From Acanthosepion lycidas (Eukaryota; Mollusca; Cephalopoda; Sepiida; Sepiidae), in the NCBI GenBank assembly GCA_963932145.1, contig OZ010593.1, forward strand, positions 29,664,896 to 29,728,895: a stretch of 64,000 bases of DNA, written 5' to 3'. Positions 45,961 to 56,590 of the stretch are shown here, piece by piece (position 1 is the stretch's first letter; each line of letters begins with the position of its first letter). The notes under the pieces were generated by a model. It was given only the letters and a program-made list of their open reading frames with translations. It made no database searches and was not told the DNA's origin. Position numbers and translations under genes: made by a program.

Positions 45961-47195
45961 ATACAATTAAAAGATGCAAGCTATGGTAAAAAGGAGATAC
46001 CCCACCAAAAAGACTGAATTAGCAAGAGTGGATTTCTTTGTAGTTAGCCAAGACTGTCATGGAAGAGATATGTTGATTGGCTAACATACGTCAGTCACTG
46101 CACTTCTAGAGTATCATCTTCAAACAGTCTTTGTAACTTCCCTTTTTTTTCTAGAGAGATCTGGACTATACAGTAGTTTTTGCAATAATGAAAGGAAAAG
46201 ATACAGCATTGCTTTCTGGTAATTAATCCAAGTCACTTTTTACATATACCATTTGAGATTATTGTTCAGTTCCTCACCTCTCCATACCAAAATATGAGTG
46301 TTAAGGAAGACCTTCCACTCAGACAGCTTCCCCAATCACTAGAATCTTAACCTCTTCAAGTCTATGGTCAAATATTATCTGTCTTATATATCTACTTAAT
46401 CTGCATTTTCTCCTTTCTCCTTTTTATGGTTCATTGGGCTTCTATTGGGTAAACAATAGTATTAAAACATGAAACAGTTTGGCATTCCTGCCAACTTCAA
46501 GAACTATATATCTTTTTAGAGTACTGCTAACGAGTGAAGCTTTGGTATACTAGACTTACCTATGCCTATCAAGCTAAAGCAAAAAGAAATCACATGGATA
46601 CAAAGTTAATTCTGTTAGATTTTCCTGCACCCACCAAGGTAGACCAAAATAGAACTAGCAAAGGAATTGTTTGTCTTTAATAAATCAGTAATAACAAGCA
46701 AAATAATTGAACACACCATAATATCTCACATAATATGCATAAATTGTAGTAGACTATAATCCCTGACATAAATTATGGAATTAGCACACATCAAGGATGT
46801 TCACCTAGATCCTTTTTATTTAGCAGTAAATAAATTAATAACAGATAAGATACAAAACATTTTTACTTAATAGCTGAAGATTTGGGATTCATAAAATGTA
46901 CTTTAAACAAGCTAGATTAAATTATTTCAATTAATGGTATGCAGAGGAAAATATGGAGTCACTCAATACTGACGAAAAATATTTAGAATTCATCAATAAT
47001 GTAGTATCATATTCAAATTAGATAGACAAGTATAAATAGAGAACAACTGGCGAACATAGTGGGGCTATGCCTAGCAAACCTGGTTGCTATTCAGGACATG
47101 GAGAACTGTACTGTGACTACAACTACACAGAGAGATATGCAAAACATAAATAAAACAATTAGAATTAATACTTAGATCTTTTACATTTTTTTTAC
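45961..47195. other. No recognisable gene
   Basis: AT-rich, with no motif or repeat family recognised. Confidence 0.5.
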
Positions 47196-47199
47196 TAAT

Positions 47200-48180
47200 G
47201 CTCACCCAAGACAAGGCCCAAGAATCACTCAAGGTAGAGTGTTAATATGTGGTGTTGCGTGATAATAAGAAAAGCCAAGAAGTGAAGTTTGTAAGGTTAT
47301 GTAGGGAAGATAATGATTAACCCCAGAATTGGAGAGATCAAAACTGTAGTGATCAGGAAAACATCTTATCAAGAGTCTGGTCCACAAAGTTGAAATCCTT
47401 GGGAATAAGTTGCTCAAATGGAAATTACTTCTTATTAAAGGAATGAGTATGAAGAGGTCAAGATTGTAATGATTTTGAAAATATCCTGCCAGGAATCTGT
47501 TTGACAAAGCAGCAGTTCTTGGGAAGTTTTGTACATTATTGAATTTTACAGACCAGTCCTTACCTCATTAAGACATCAGGTAAGGTTAGAGGAGAGATCA
47601 GCTGCTAGGTTGTAGTCATCCAGATTTTTGGACATGCACCTATAAACTGTTGGATCATCTGCATAGACATTAACTAAAGATAAGTGTATGGTCTTAGGCA
47701 GATCATTAATATACATTAGAAAGCAGGTAGGAGTGAGGAGAGAACCTTGAGGAATGTCAGCATTGATTTTATGGGCTTCCAACAAATGGCCATTAACAAT
47801 GACCTTCTGTTAGGGAGGACTTGATAATCAAGAAACTACTTCCAGAGATTCCATAGCTGGATAGTTTATGTAGAAACTCCTGATTATACACCCTGTCAAA
47901 GGTCTTTGATATGTTTAGGACAATGGTCTTTGGGATGAATTTAATGTCTAGTGCCTCACTGATTCTGTGAGTCATGACAGTTAAGACATCAGCTGTGGAT
48001 CCACTAGAGCAAAATGATAACTCAAAAATGTGTTCATGCCTTTCCCAAAGGTAATAGTGGGAAGTGAACAAAATCATTTGAAAGAATCCTTGAATTAAAG
48101 ATACATCAGTAAAGCTGGTGAAGAGATCATTGTTATACCTGAGAGAACAGAGTTTAGGGAAAGGTGTGGTCAAGCCTTTC
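47200..48180 (-). pseudogene. Jockey/CR1-like LINE reverse transcriptase, two segments
   Basis: 48180-47793 reads STADVLTVMTHRISEALDIK and TIVLNISKTFDRVYNQEFLH. The first catalytic D of that block is replaced by N (NISKTFD). 47785-47576 reads HKINADIPQGSLLTPTCFLM and YINDLPKTIHLSLVNVYADD, where the catalytic YADD is kept. 47507-47229 is the C-terminal block with RISTLWTRLLIRCFPDHYSF. The region between the RT core and the C-terminus is missing, and frameshifts separate the segments. Confidence 0.9.
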
Positions 48181-48775
48181 TTTGTTTGAAAGAATCCTTT
48201 ACTTGAATGTACTGGTTTGTATCAATCATTCAGTCAATCCAGAGAAAAGACCTTTGTTAAGTTTTCTGAGAGTACAGAATATAGGGAGAGGTGTGTTCAA
48301 GCTTTTATCAAAGGTATTTGAAGCAAACAAAAGATTTTAGTAGAATACTTTACTTGAATATATCAGTCAAACAAGTGAAGAAACCTTTTATTAATATGTA
48401 TAAGAGAATAGAGTATGGGAGAAGTGTGTTCATGCCTTTTCCAAAGGTAATAGTTTGAAGCAAGCAAATGTATTTGGAAGAATTCTTTACCTGAATGAAC
48501 TACATCAATCAATTCAATCCAGAGAAGTGACCTTTGTTAAGAAACCTGAGAAAAGAAAGTATAAGGAGAGGTGTGTTCATGCCTTTTCCAAAGATATTGG
48601 AAGTAAACAAAAGCATTTGGAAGAATACTTTACTTGAATGTATTAATCTGCATCAAACATTGAGTCAAGCCAATGAAGAGATCTTTTGTTAAGGTATATA
48701 AGAAAAGATAGTATAGGGAGTTGTGCATTCATGCCTTTGCCAAATGTATTTGAAGCAAACAAAAGCATCTGGAAT
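48035..48775. repeat. Satellite of about 135 bp, about 6 units
   Basis: catgccttttccaaaggtaa, tttggaagaatactttactt and agagaatagagtata recur every 125-150 bp from 48035 to 48775. The first unit overlaps the end of the LINE RT remnant. Confidence 0.85.
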
Positions 48776-49339
48776 TTGAACTTGATTCACTGATTCCTTG
48801 ATAAACCATTCCACTACTTTCTTCCTCCAATTACTCATATCTACAAGAATAGCATTGAATTCCACACCTCTGAAATCTCTATCGTCACTAACAGGACGAT
48901 ATCATTCTTCAATTTATCAATTTCCAGTATAACTATGTGCTCTCTCTCTCTCTTTCTCTCTCTCTGCAACTTTCTCAGGTTCCCTTACCTTACTCACCAT
49001 TCCTCTTCGACTCCAAGCAATATTTGTATCAGAGTTTCTCCATTAATTGCTGAACTCTGCAATCATGAAACAGTCAAGCTTCATTACTTTGGAAAACTGA
49101 TAATTTAACTCCTATCGTTTAACAGTCAAAGATAAGCATATTGCAGCTCTAAAACTCTATAGGGGTGTGGTTGCTTAGAAACATAATATTGGAATTTTGA
49201 ATCAGTTGTTTGGTTTAACATCTCATACTGTCCATTAGCATAAATGATTGCAGGGAAGGAATATACTTTAAAACTTCCATATTAATAAACACAGGTGTGC
49301 AGAAGCTTGAATTGTATACCTTTACAACTGTTATACCTA
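48776..49339. other. No gene; (CT)n at 48942-48966
   Basis: A short CT microsatellite, otherwise no recognised sequence. Confidence 0.5.
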
Positions 49340-49690
49340 CAGAATCCACCAAAAATGTATACACACATCAGAAAAGGAAAAACTTGTATAGATATTGTAA
49401 TACTAAATTTATTCAAACACCACAAGATTAATACAAGTTAAATTTGGACTCTACACTCACAAGAGATGCTCAAATTGGTGGCCTTCATCTTCTACATATT
49501 TATTAGCATGGCAGACTACTGCTTGGACAATGTTGGTCAAGTGTCATATTTCTTGTTTGAGGGTTGCCAATGTAATGCCATCTGTCAGGAAAATATCATA
49601 CAAAAGTAAACAGTGTTATCACAATTTGATAAAACTACAAAAGACAAATTTTTCCTTTCCTGAAGAGTGTATACATTTTTTGGCAGACTG
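49340..49690 (-). mobile_element. 351-bp Tc1/mariner-type element with ~45-bp TIRs
   Basis: TA lies at both borders (49338-49339, 49691-49692). The left TIR has CCAAAAATGTATACACACAT and the right TIR, reverse-complemented, CCAAAAAATGTATACACTCT; both continue with GAAAAGGAAAAA-like sequence. Inside, the reverse strand reads VVCHANKYVEDEGHQFEHLL, the typical C-terminal end of a Tc1/mariner transposase. It is therefore an internally deleted derivative. Confidence 0.85.
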
Positions 49691-49729
49691 TACAGTCAGT
49701 CTTGGCAGATATATAATAGCTTATGTCTT

Positions 49730-49761
<32 letters not shown>

Positions 49762-49764
49762 CAC

Positions 49765-50112
49765 TGTTTGAACTATTGTCCTCATCTTTATTGCCATATT
49801 CACCTTCAATATCAATCTATATTTCTGAGATGAGGTATTGTAACTATTTACTCTATTTATATTGTTTGAACTATTGTCCTCATTTTTATTGCCATATTCA
49901 CCTTCAATATCAATCTATATTTCTGAGATGAGGTATTGTAACTATTTACACTATTTACATTGTTCAAACTATTGTCCTCATTTTTATTGCCATATTCACC
50001 TTCAATATCAATCTATATTTCTGAGATGAGGTATTGTAACTGTTTACACTATTTACATTGTTCAGGTGGTTGCCTTCATCTTTACTGTCACATTCATAAT
50101 GTTTCAGCTATT
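49765..50112. repeat. 98-bp tandem array, about 3.5 units
   Basis: ttgccatattcaccttcaat is at 49791, 49889 and 49987 (98-bp spacing), with a diverged fourth copy near 50083. It ends directly at the Gypsy-2 target duplication. Confidence 0.92.
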
Positions 50113-50247
50113 GTACGTGTATTGTTTTCTGGTGGCATTAGGCATCAAGACAAGATGATGATCAAAGATAAATATGTGTTTATTCGTAGTGGAAGAAGGT
50201 TAGTTATTATTAGATACTAAGTGAGTTAATTGTTCTTTAATATAACA

Positions 50248-52168
50248 TCTCCCTTTCTTTATTCAATATTAAATGGTTAGTACTTCATATGTGATGTTTA
50301 TAGTCTTTAGTTCAGCCTGTGTGGCAATGTAAACCTGAAAGAAAGACTGTGTTTTTTGGGGGTGTTTGTTTTTAATGTGGTGTTTTGATTGTCCTGCCTG
50401 AGCAGTGCTTGACTGGGGATGGTCATACTGTTTCTCTTGTGGTGTCAGCTGGGTGTTTTGTTCTGTTTTCATCTTGATATTTAGAGAGTGTGTTGTACTG
50501 TTTGTTATTGTCAGTGGGTGGTTGCTATCAATGTTGAGGTCAGGTCTAATCAACTCTATCCTGGTAGGCCTGAGGATCTGTCAGTTCCTGTGACATTATT
50601 ATATTTGACCAGTTATGATCTCAGCTCTTTTGTGGCTTGCCTGATGACACCTGGTTCCCAGTTTTGTATTTTGATCTTGTGTGTAGACATGTTGACCAGA
50701 AGACAGTAGTACATGCTGCCAGTTCAACCTGTCATGATATTCCATTTCTCAGTCTCTACTTTGATGCAAACAGTCCTGAGTGCATTTATCTCCTGGCTGC
50801 TGTTTGGAGACAAGGAGTGTTCTCATAGGTCAGCCATTGAGTAGTTTTGCTGATCATTTGAGGTAGGCTGAGACAGGCATTGTTCTGTAAGACATCATTG
50901 CCAGGTGACAGTCTGTGCCTGATTCTCTGGTATTATGTTCTCTTGTCATTGTAGACTATCTCCGGTATGTCTCTTTCCTCAAACTGTTGCCTCAGTTGTT
51001 TTATTACTGCTGCAGATGTAGGAGAAATGGAGGCATCTTATGAATGGACTCTTGCTAAACTGATCAGCTGGAAGGAGGTACTTGTTGCCTTCCATAGTAA
51101 AAAGATCAGTATTTATGTATTACCAGGAGTAGGATGAGGTCTCATGTTGGAGTAGTGTCTCCATTCAAAGGCTTTCCTGGTGCTTCTAGTATGTTTGACA
51201 TTTTGTGACCATGTCTTTGATGTCTCAATTGATCCTTTTTCAGTACCACCATTCTTGCTCTTAGCTTTGTTTTGTTGATCCCCTGTTAGTGAGAAGCATA
51301 TAGTTGCTGTAGTATGTCTCAAGGGAGTAATGCTGGTATTATAATCTTGTTTGTTTCAATAGCACACCATCCTGGATTCACACTTCTCTGAAGTCCCAGT
51401 AGGGCAAGAGAGTGGGTGGGTATCTGCTTCTATCTGTTGGCCATACTGCTATGATAACTTTTGTTAACTCATTTAAAATTGGATCTTTTGTGGTTTCCTT
51501 TTTTACAGTGTTGGAGATCCTTTGAGGTGTTGATTACACATATGTATACTGAGATGAATACCCTTAACTGGCATTCTGGGTTTAGGGCATACTCTTGATA
51601 AGCAATCTGTAATGTAACTGTTTTGCAATACTTTATCATGAGGTCATTCTCTTCCACTTTTAGTCGCATTCTTTTTAGTCTTCAATGCTATTGACTCTAG
51701 TGGTTTGTTGTTATTGTGTACTGTCATTCTGTGCCTCCATATCTAGTGATGGAATCTTTCTAATCCAAACATGACAGCTAACTTTTCTCTCTCAATGTTG
51801 GATTATTGGGTTTCTGGTCCTGTTAGTGTATGACTGATGAATGCTACAGTATTTGGTCCTGCAGCAGTGCTTCCCACAGCCCTGCAGTTGAGGCATCAAC
51901 CTGCATTGTTATGGGAGTCTTTGGATTGAAGTACCTTAACTGTGGTTTTTCTAATCTCCATTTTGATGCACTCAAAGGCTACTTTCCATTGAGGAGTCCA
52001 AGTGAACTTATTGTCTTTAGACATCAAGTTCTGTATCGATTTAGTAAACTTTGCTAAGTGTGGAGAAAATTTGTGAAGTAGTTTACTAACCCCAGAAAAC
52101 TTGATAACTGTTTCTTATCTTCAGGAGGATTCGTGTGTGCAATTGCATCAATCTTCTTGGTTTTATAC
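50248..52168 (-). pseudogene. Gypsy-2 pol: RT thumb, RNase H and integrase remnants
   Basis: The reverse strand from 52168 reads PEDKKQLSSFLGLVNYFTNF (RT thumb). Then VAFECIKMEIRKTT is followed by the RNase H start near 51920. ERKLAVMFGLERFHH carries the RNase H block around 51790, then NNNKPLES and ITDCLSRV follow. Integrase follows: LHASH-type zinc-binding block near 51300, then stops and deletions. The C-terminal block near 50660-50560 is QATKELRSYTV-like, before the tail to the PPT. Every domain is broken. Confidence 0.8.
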
Positions 52169-52170
52169 TA

Positions 52171-53450
52171 CAAGGTAATCAAAAAAATTCTGTCCGTTTT
52201 TTGATTAGTCACTGAATGAAGTTGAAATATATACGAAATGCATGTAACAAATTATGTTTTCAAATTCAGACAGCCAGAAGTAGGAACATCAGATGTTATA
52301 AAAAACACACCCACCATGCCCGGCCATCAGTTATAAGCCGGACAGCTGTGAGAAGGATGGAAGTGTCTAGAGATCTCGTTCGGGGCTGTTTGCTTTATGA
52401 CTTCAAAGTGGGATTATCAGCAGCTGCATCAAGTCGCCGCATATGTCAAGTGTTTGGGGAGAGCGCTGTGGATGAATGTACTGCAAGGCGTTGGTTTCAA
52501 AAATTCAAGTCAGGAAATTTGTCTCTCCATGATGAGCCTTGCAGTGGACGACCACATGTCTTTAATGACAGAGTCCTGAAGGCAGCCATTGAAGAGGACA
52601 GTAGTCTAACGTGTGGTGAACTTGCAAGACAGTTCAACATTTCTGATGAAACAGTTAGACTTCACCTGCACTGCTTAGGTAAGACATACAAACTGAGCAA
52701 GTGTGTTCCGCAAATGCTGTTGGAGGTCCACAAGGGACAAGTGGGAGCCTGCATATTGCTGCTTTCTCGCCACTGTATTGCATCCTTATTCAATCGAGTG
52801 CTTGCCAGTGATGAAAAGTGGGCTCTGTATGAAACTCCCAAGCATTCCAGACATTGGTTGTCTTCTCAGGATGCTGTCCCTCACACTGCAAGTCCACCTA
52901 TGCACCCACGCAAGATTATGCTTTGTGTCTGGTGGACAGGTCGTCAAGTGGTTCATTATGAACTGCTATCAATGGGCCAAACGGTCACTGGAAACCTATA
53001 CTCGCAGCAATTGAAATGTGTGCAACAGGCATTGCACCAGAAGGAGCCAGCACTGGTGAATCGCAAAGGTGTGCTTTTCGTCCATGACAACGCCACGCTG
53101 CATATTGCACGAGTGGTCAGGGATACCATACAGCAACTTTGGTGGGAGACTTTGTGCCATCCACCTTCTTCACCTGATCTTACGCCATCCAATTACTACC
53201 TCTTCCACTCCCTGGATAATCATCTTCATGGGAAATCCTTCACCAATGAAGCAGACTTGCACAAAGCCCTCACAGACTTCTCTGCCTCAAAACCCCCCAA
53301 GTTCAAGGGCATTGAACAGCTGGAGACATGTTGGCAGAAGGTGCTGGATGCCGATGGTGATTACTTCGAAGACTAAATATAAGTTAGACATACTGAGAAG
53401 CGTTTTCTTTTTTTCCTTTAAAAACGGACAGAACTTTTTTGGCTACCTTG
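52171..53450 (+). mobile_element. Complete mariner element, 1280 bp
   Basis: TA duplications are at 52169-52170 and 53451-53452. The 32-bp TIRs (CAAGGTAATCAAAAAAATTC and, reverse-complemented, CAAGGTAGCCAAAAAAGTTC) differ at about 4 positions. One uninterrupted transposase frame fills the element. It is inserted in the pol region of Gypsy-2, so it is younger than that copy. Confidence 0.97.
52357..53376 (+). CDS. Mariner transposase, intact frame but DD34N active site
   Basis: A mariner-family transposase of 339 residues, close to the usual 340-350; it would bind the TIRs and cut and paste at TA. I place the start at the methionine of MEVSRDLVRG because mariner proteins begin there; the frame is open for 47 codons further upstream. 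The N-terminal region holds two helix-turn-helix segments, the second around residues 88-110 (GELARQFNISDETVRLHL). The linker motif WVPHxL reads CVPQML. Catalytic residues are D152 (SDEKW, 52810), D244 (VHDNA, 53086), and position 279 (codon aat at 53191), which is Asn in the PSNYYLF block where mariners have Asp. The D-D spacing to this site is 34 residues, so the triad is DD34N and cleavage should be lost, while DNA binding may remain. The human SETMAR mariner domain also carries a D-to-N change at this site. No other damage is visible. Confidence 0.95.
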   Translation: MEVSRDLVRGCLLYDFKVGLSAAASSRRICQVFGESAVDECTARRWFQKFKSGNLSLHDEPCSGRPHVFNDRVLKAAIEEDSSLTCGELARQFNISDETVRLHLHCLGKTYKLSKCVPQMLLEVHKGQVGACILLLSRHCIASLFNRVLASDEKWALYETPKHSRHWLSSQDAVPHTASPPMHPRKIMLCVWWTGRQVVHYELLSMGQTVTGNLYSQQLKCVQQALHQKEPALVNRKGVLFVHDNATLHIARVVRDTIQQLWWETLCHPPSSPDLTPSNYYLFHSLDNHLHGKSFTNEADLHKALTDFSASKPPKFKGIEQLETCWQKVLDADGDYFED

Positions 53451-53459
53451 TATTTTATA

Positions 53460-53930
53460 CCATCTTTTGATATTATGTGCCAAAAAAAGGTATTTCAAAT
53501 GTCTTTACCCTCACTTTATCAGGGATTGCTGTCCTTTGTGATCAATGCCTTTCACCGGCATTCCAGGTCTGAGGGATACTCTTGATAAGAACTCTGTGGT
53601 GGGGACTGTTCTACCTTTAGTAGCATTCTTGCTAGTCTTGGTGGGGAATGTAAAAAGTTCTTCAATGTTATCAACTCTAGTGGTTTGTAGTTGGTGTGAT
53701 GGAATCTTTCTAATTCCAACATGACAGCTAATATTTCTCTTTTGATGTTGAAGTATTGGCTTTCTGTTTCTGTTCTTTTCCCTAGCTCTTTCAAGGAATT
53801 GAGTTGAACTGTAACATCACTTTTTGTGTGAATTTGTCCATTTCCTACCCTAGGTTTGGACTATTCAAGTTAATACTTGGTGGTGGAGCATAAGAAGTTG
53901 CTATGTTGAGGTGTGAGTCTAAAAATATTC
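53460..53930 (-). pseudogene. Gypsy-2: extra partial RNase H segment
   Basis: An open reverse frame of 80 residues (53552-53794) reads KRTETESQYFNIKREILAVM, then LELERFHHTNYKPLELITLK. It ends YQEYPSDLECR. This is the RNase H of a K02A2.6-type Gypsy and duplicates the domain found again at 51.5-51.95 kb. It lies upstream of the RT thumb in element orientation, which is the wrong order. Confidence 0.82.
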
Positions 53931-54108
53931 AGCAAGAGTTTTTGAAAATTCTTACCTCAATGGTGGTAGACATGCATGTGCTTTTGTCATATTCTTGTTT
54001 AAAGTATATTTGTTTCAGTTGAAGAGAAAATTTTTTTTTTTTTTTTTAACAAATCCTGTTGTGTGAAGTCTATGCTTTTTTTTTTTTAGTCCTTTACTCA
54101 TGTCACCA
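53931..54108 (-). other. Gypsy-2 leader region between PBS and pol remnants
   Basis: T-rich on the forward strand, with runs at 54030-54050 and 54078-54087. No gag motif seen. Confidence 0.5.
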
Positions 54109-54281
54109 TTTTTTTCTGGCTGTCTTAGACATCAAGACAAGATGAGAAGTGAAGCTAGACATGTGTTTATTCCATGATGGTTAGCAGTGGCACAGGGTTA
54201 GTTATTATTAACAACTAATGGAATTAAATGCTCCTTACTTCCAGAGAGTTTTATTAAGGGAGATTACTAGGTAATATAACA

Positions 54282-54673
54282 GTATGCTTCTTCAGATGAT
54301 ATTTGTTTTAATTTGAACTGAACACAGAATAATAAATCTGTATGTTACCCTTTCTGAAAATTTGTTCAATGTCATTTGTGTAGACGTTTTTCCCATTTTG
54401 ATTTCCAGAAATGAGAAGTCATATAACCTTCACATTCCTGGGTCACTCAGTAATGTCCCTGAGAAAACCTGTTCCATTTCCTCCAACCACCAATTGCAAA
54501 TATCACGTTGCAAATGTGCCAATAAAGATGAGGGAAACAGTCCAAACAATGTAAATGAAAATTAACTTTAAAAATTTAAAACATCTGAGGTTAAATATTC
54601 TACCTATTTGTTGTGAATAACTTATATATTTATTCTTATTAGCAGACAAGTATCTTTTTATAGTATTTCTATA
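54282..54673. other. No recognisable gene
   Basis: A short open frame (54362-54565) has no recognised motif. Confidence 0.45.
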
Positions 54674-55430
54674 GGGTGTTCCAATAATTTGGACCAATTT
54701 TAAATGTGAATTAAGTTTAAGTATCTAATGATTTTTTCTTTTTCTTTCAGATTTAACAAATTAAGTTTTTGGCAAGTTCGACCATGGAAAAATTAACAAT
54801 CAAACAATGTGTTAAACTTATCGAAGGCTATTATGAAAATGGACATTCAAACAGAAATGCATTTTGCACACTTTGCAATTTTTTTGGTCAACAGAATTGA
54901 CCAACCGAGTGTGCAATTTGAAAAAATTTTCATAAATTCAAACAAACTGGGTTGATGGCAGATGTGAAAACACCATTGCATGCTTGTTTATGCTATTCAG
55001 CTGAAAACATTGCTGCAGTGTACGAGAATGTGGCTGAAAATCCAGACACCTCTATTCATCATCTCTCGCAGGAATTGAACTTCTCCACAACAATGTTACA
55101 TTGTATTTTGACAAAGGATTTGTCTCTACACACTTACAAAATTCAATTGACATAAGAACTGAAACCTACTGACCATTTGAAGTGCCATACATTTGTCAAT
55201 TGGGTGTGGGAGCAAAGAGAAGTTGATGAAGATTTTTTGCAAAAAAATCCTCTTCAATGATGAAGCCCATTTTCATCTTGGTGGATTCGTTAATAAGCAG
55301 AATTATCACATTTGGGCTGATGAAAATCCAAGGAAGATTGGTGAAAGAGAATTATTATACTGTTACATGAGTGTATATACATGGATGGGGAGAAGTTCAT
55401 AGAGAGAGTAATGCATAAAACTAACCTTGA
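54674..55430 (+). pseudogene. Tc1/mariner-type transposase with DUF4817-like N-terminus, broken
   Basis: It begins after TA with gggtgttccaataatttgga. From 54784 a frame reads MEKLTIKQCVKLIEGYYENG and CTLCNFFGQQN, then hits a stop. This is the N-terminal helix-turn-helix of a transposase group widespread in arthropods and molluscs. Further blocks are SAENIAAVYENVAENPDTS, ILTKDLSLHTYKIQLT and ILFNDEAHFHLGGFVNKQNY. The last carries the first catalytic D (NDEAHF). The second half of the protein is absent. Several frameshifts are present. A deleted sister copy is at 62553-62880. Confidence 0.88.
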
Positions 55431-55795
55431 ATTAATTTATTGTTGGTTGTAGTTTGAGATTTAAACTGCAAATGGCATTATAAATATTTGTGATTTAGAA
55501 ATAAATCAACAGAGGTAGAAGGTTCTTATTTCTGAAATTTGTTTTGTATTTCTCTGTGATTAATGTGAGATAACTAGTCAAAATTTCCTTGAGTTATTGC
55601 TGATTGTAATTAGCTTCACATTCCTCCAATTGCTGGAGACTCCTTTGCAGATAATTGATGTTCTTTTCTTCTGAATTTAATGCATTTTATCCTCTACCTT
55701 TACAAGAGCCAAATTAGGCATAGATAACAATTGACCTCTGACTTGAAGAGGTTAAAATTGTTGTGTTCCTGGAAGCACCGACAAAGGAGTTCATT
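55431..55795. other. No recognisable gene
   Basis: No motif in either strand. Confidence 0.5.
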
Positions 55796-55799
55796 CCAT

Positions 55800-55915
55800 G
55801 TAGTAACATTTTCTTTTTACAATGATGTTCAACCTGTACAATGCTCAAGAACCACTCAAGGTAGAGTGTTATAGAGGGTTATAATAGTTGAACTGAGGTT
55901 AGATTACTGTTGTCA
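55800..55915 (-). mobile_element. Jockey/CR1-like LINE 3' end, reverse strand
   Basis: acctgtacaatgctcaagaaccactcaaggt is split here only for description; its halves match 27796-27820 and 47205-47235. Confidence 0.7.
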
Positions 55916-55920
55916 TATTT

Positions 55921-56355
55921 AGGTGGGAGCTTCCCTGTCCTCACTTTTCAGTCTTGTTAGAGTTCAAAAGCAACTCAAAGGCATTCTGGGTGATGAATTA
56001 TTTTCCACCAACCAATCTCTCTTTCACAGGTGGGATGCGGTGAGTCTCTCAATGCTCTATCACTACCTTCATGGAAAGTGCTCGGACAAACTACATTCCT
56101 TGGTTCTGCCAGGTTTAAACTTCATGGCTAGGACCTGCGCATTGTAGCAATCTCCCCACGTTTCCTCCATATTCCATCAGCGAGAAGTAAGTTTCATTCA
56201 AACAGCTTCTTCCCATAAACCACTGCTCTGTTAAACTCCCGAGAGGATGTTTTTCTGATCATTACAATCTGTTCAAGTCTAGATTTAACCATTATCTTAG
56301 CCTCATATCTGTATAAACTTCCCCTTAACGTAACCATCTACCTTGAGTGGTGGCT
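55921..56355 (+). pseudogene. Jockey/CR1-like LINE C-terminal region, forward strand
   Basis: An open frame reads VRVQKQLKGILGDELFSTNQ, then SLFHRWDAVSLSMLYHYLHG and CSDKLHSLVLPG. The block then decays through stops and ends with the 3' motif ctaccttgagtgg at 56339. It lies head to head with the 3' end of another copy on the opposite strand. Confidence 0.85.
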
Positions 56356-56394
56356 AGGATCAAAGTATAGTATCTGCGCTTTGTGAGCTGCCAG

Positions 56395-56590
56395 GTCAGG
56401 TGTCTGTCGAACTTTCTGCTTGCAGAGAGGAACCCGGACGAAGCTCCACCGAAGGGTAGGGTTTCGTTGGGGAGGTTGACGGAACTGGCCCGCCTCGGCG
56501 GGTTTGGATGGTTATTTATTTTTGGCTGGGCCTACGGGCTCGGAGATACCCACATTAAAAAGGCCTTGTGGGTGGATTGATAAATACCAT
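56395..56590 (+). mobile_element. LTR fragment with hairpin module, GC-richer than surroundings
   Basis: ggaacccggacgaagctcca, then cccgcctcggcggg and ggcctacgggctcgg correspond in order to the three hairpins of the LTR module. The fragment lacks LTR ends and lies between two copies of the LINE 3'-end motif taccatctaccttgagtgg-like (56333 and 56598). Confidence 0.75.

Larger units (their letters stand above)
50118..54281 (-). mobile_element. Second Ty3/Gypsy retrotransposon (Gypsy-2), internally deleted, carrying a mariner
   Basis: LTRs face the reverse strand: 5' LTR 54109-54281, 3' LTR 50118-50247, both starting TGTTATATTA. The near target duplications are gtacg (50113-50117) and gtatg (54282-54286). 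The primer-binding site TGGTGACATGAGTAA starts at 54108 on the reverse strand. A polypurine tract (AAAGAAAGGGAGA) precedes the 3' LTR. Gag, protease and most of RT are absent. Without the mariner the element is only about 2.9 kb. Confidence 0.9.

Noticed and set aside
52216..52356. Upstream methionine (52216) as transposase start
   Set aside because: The 47 extra residues have no counterpart in mariner proteins, which begin at the MEVSRDLVRG-equivalent position.
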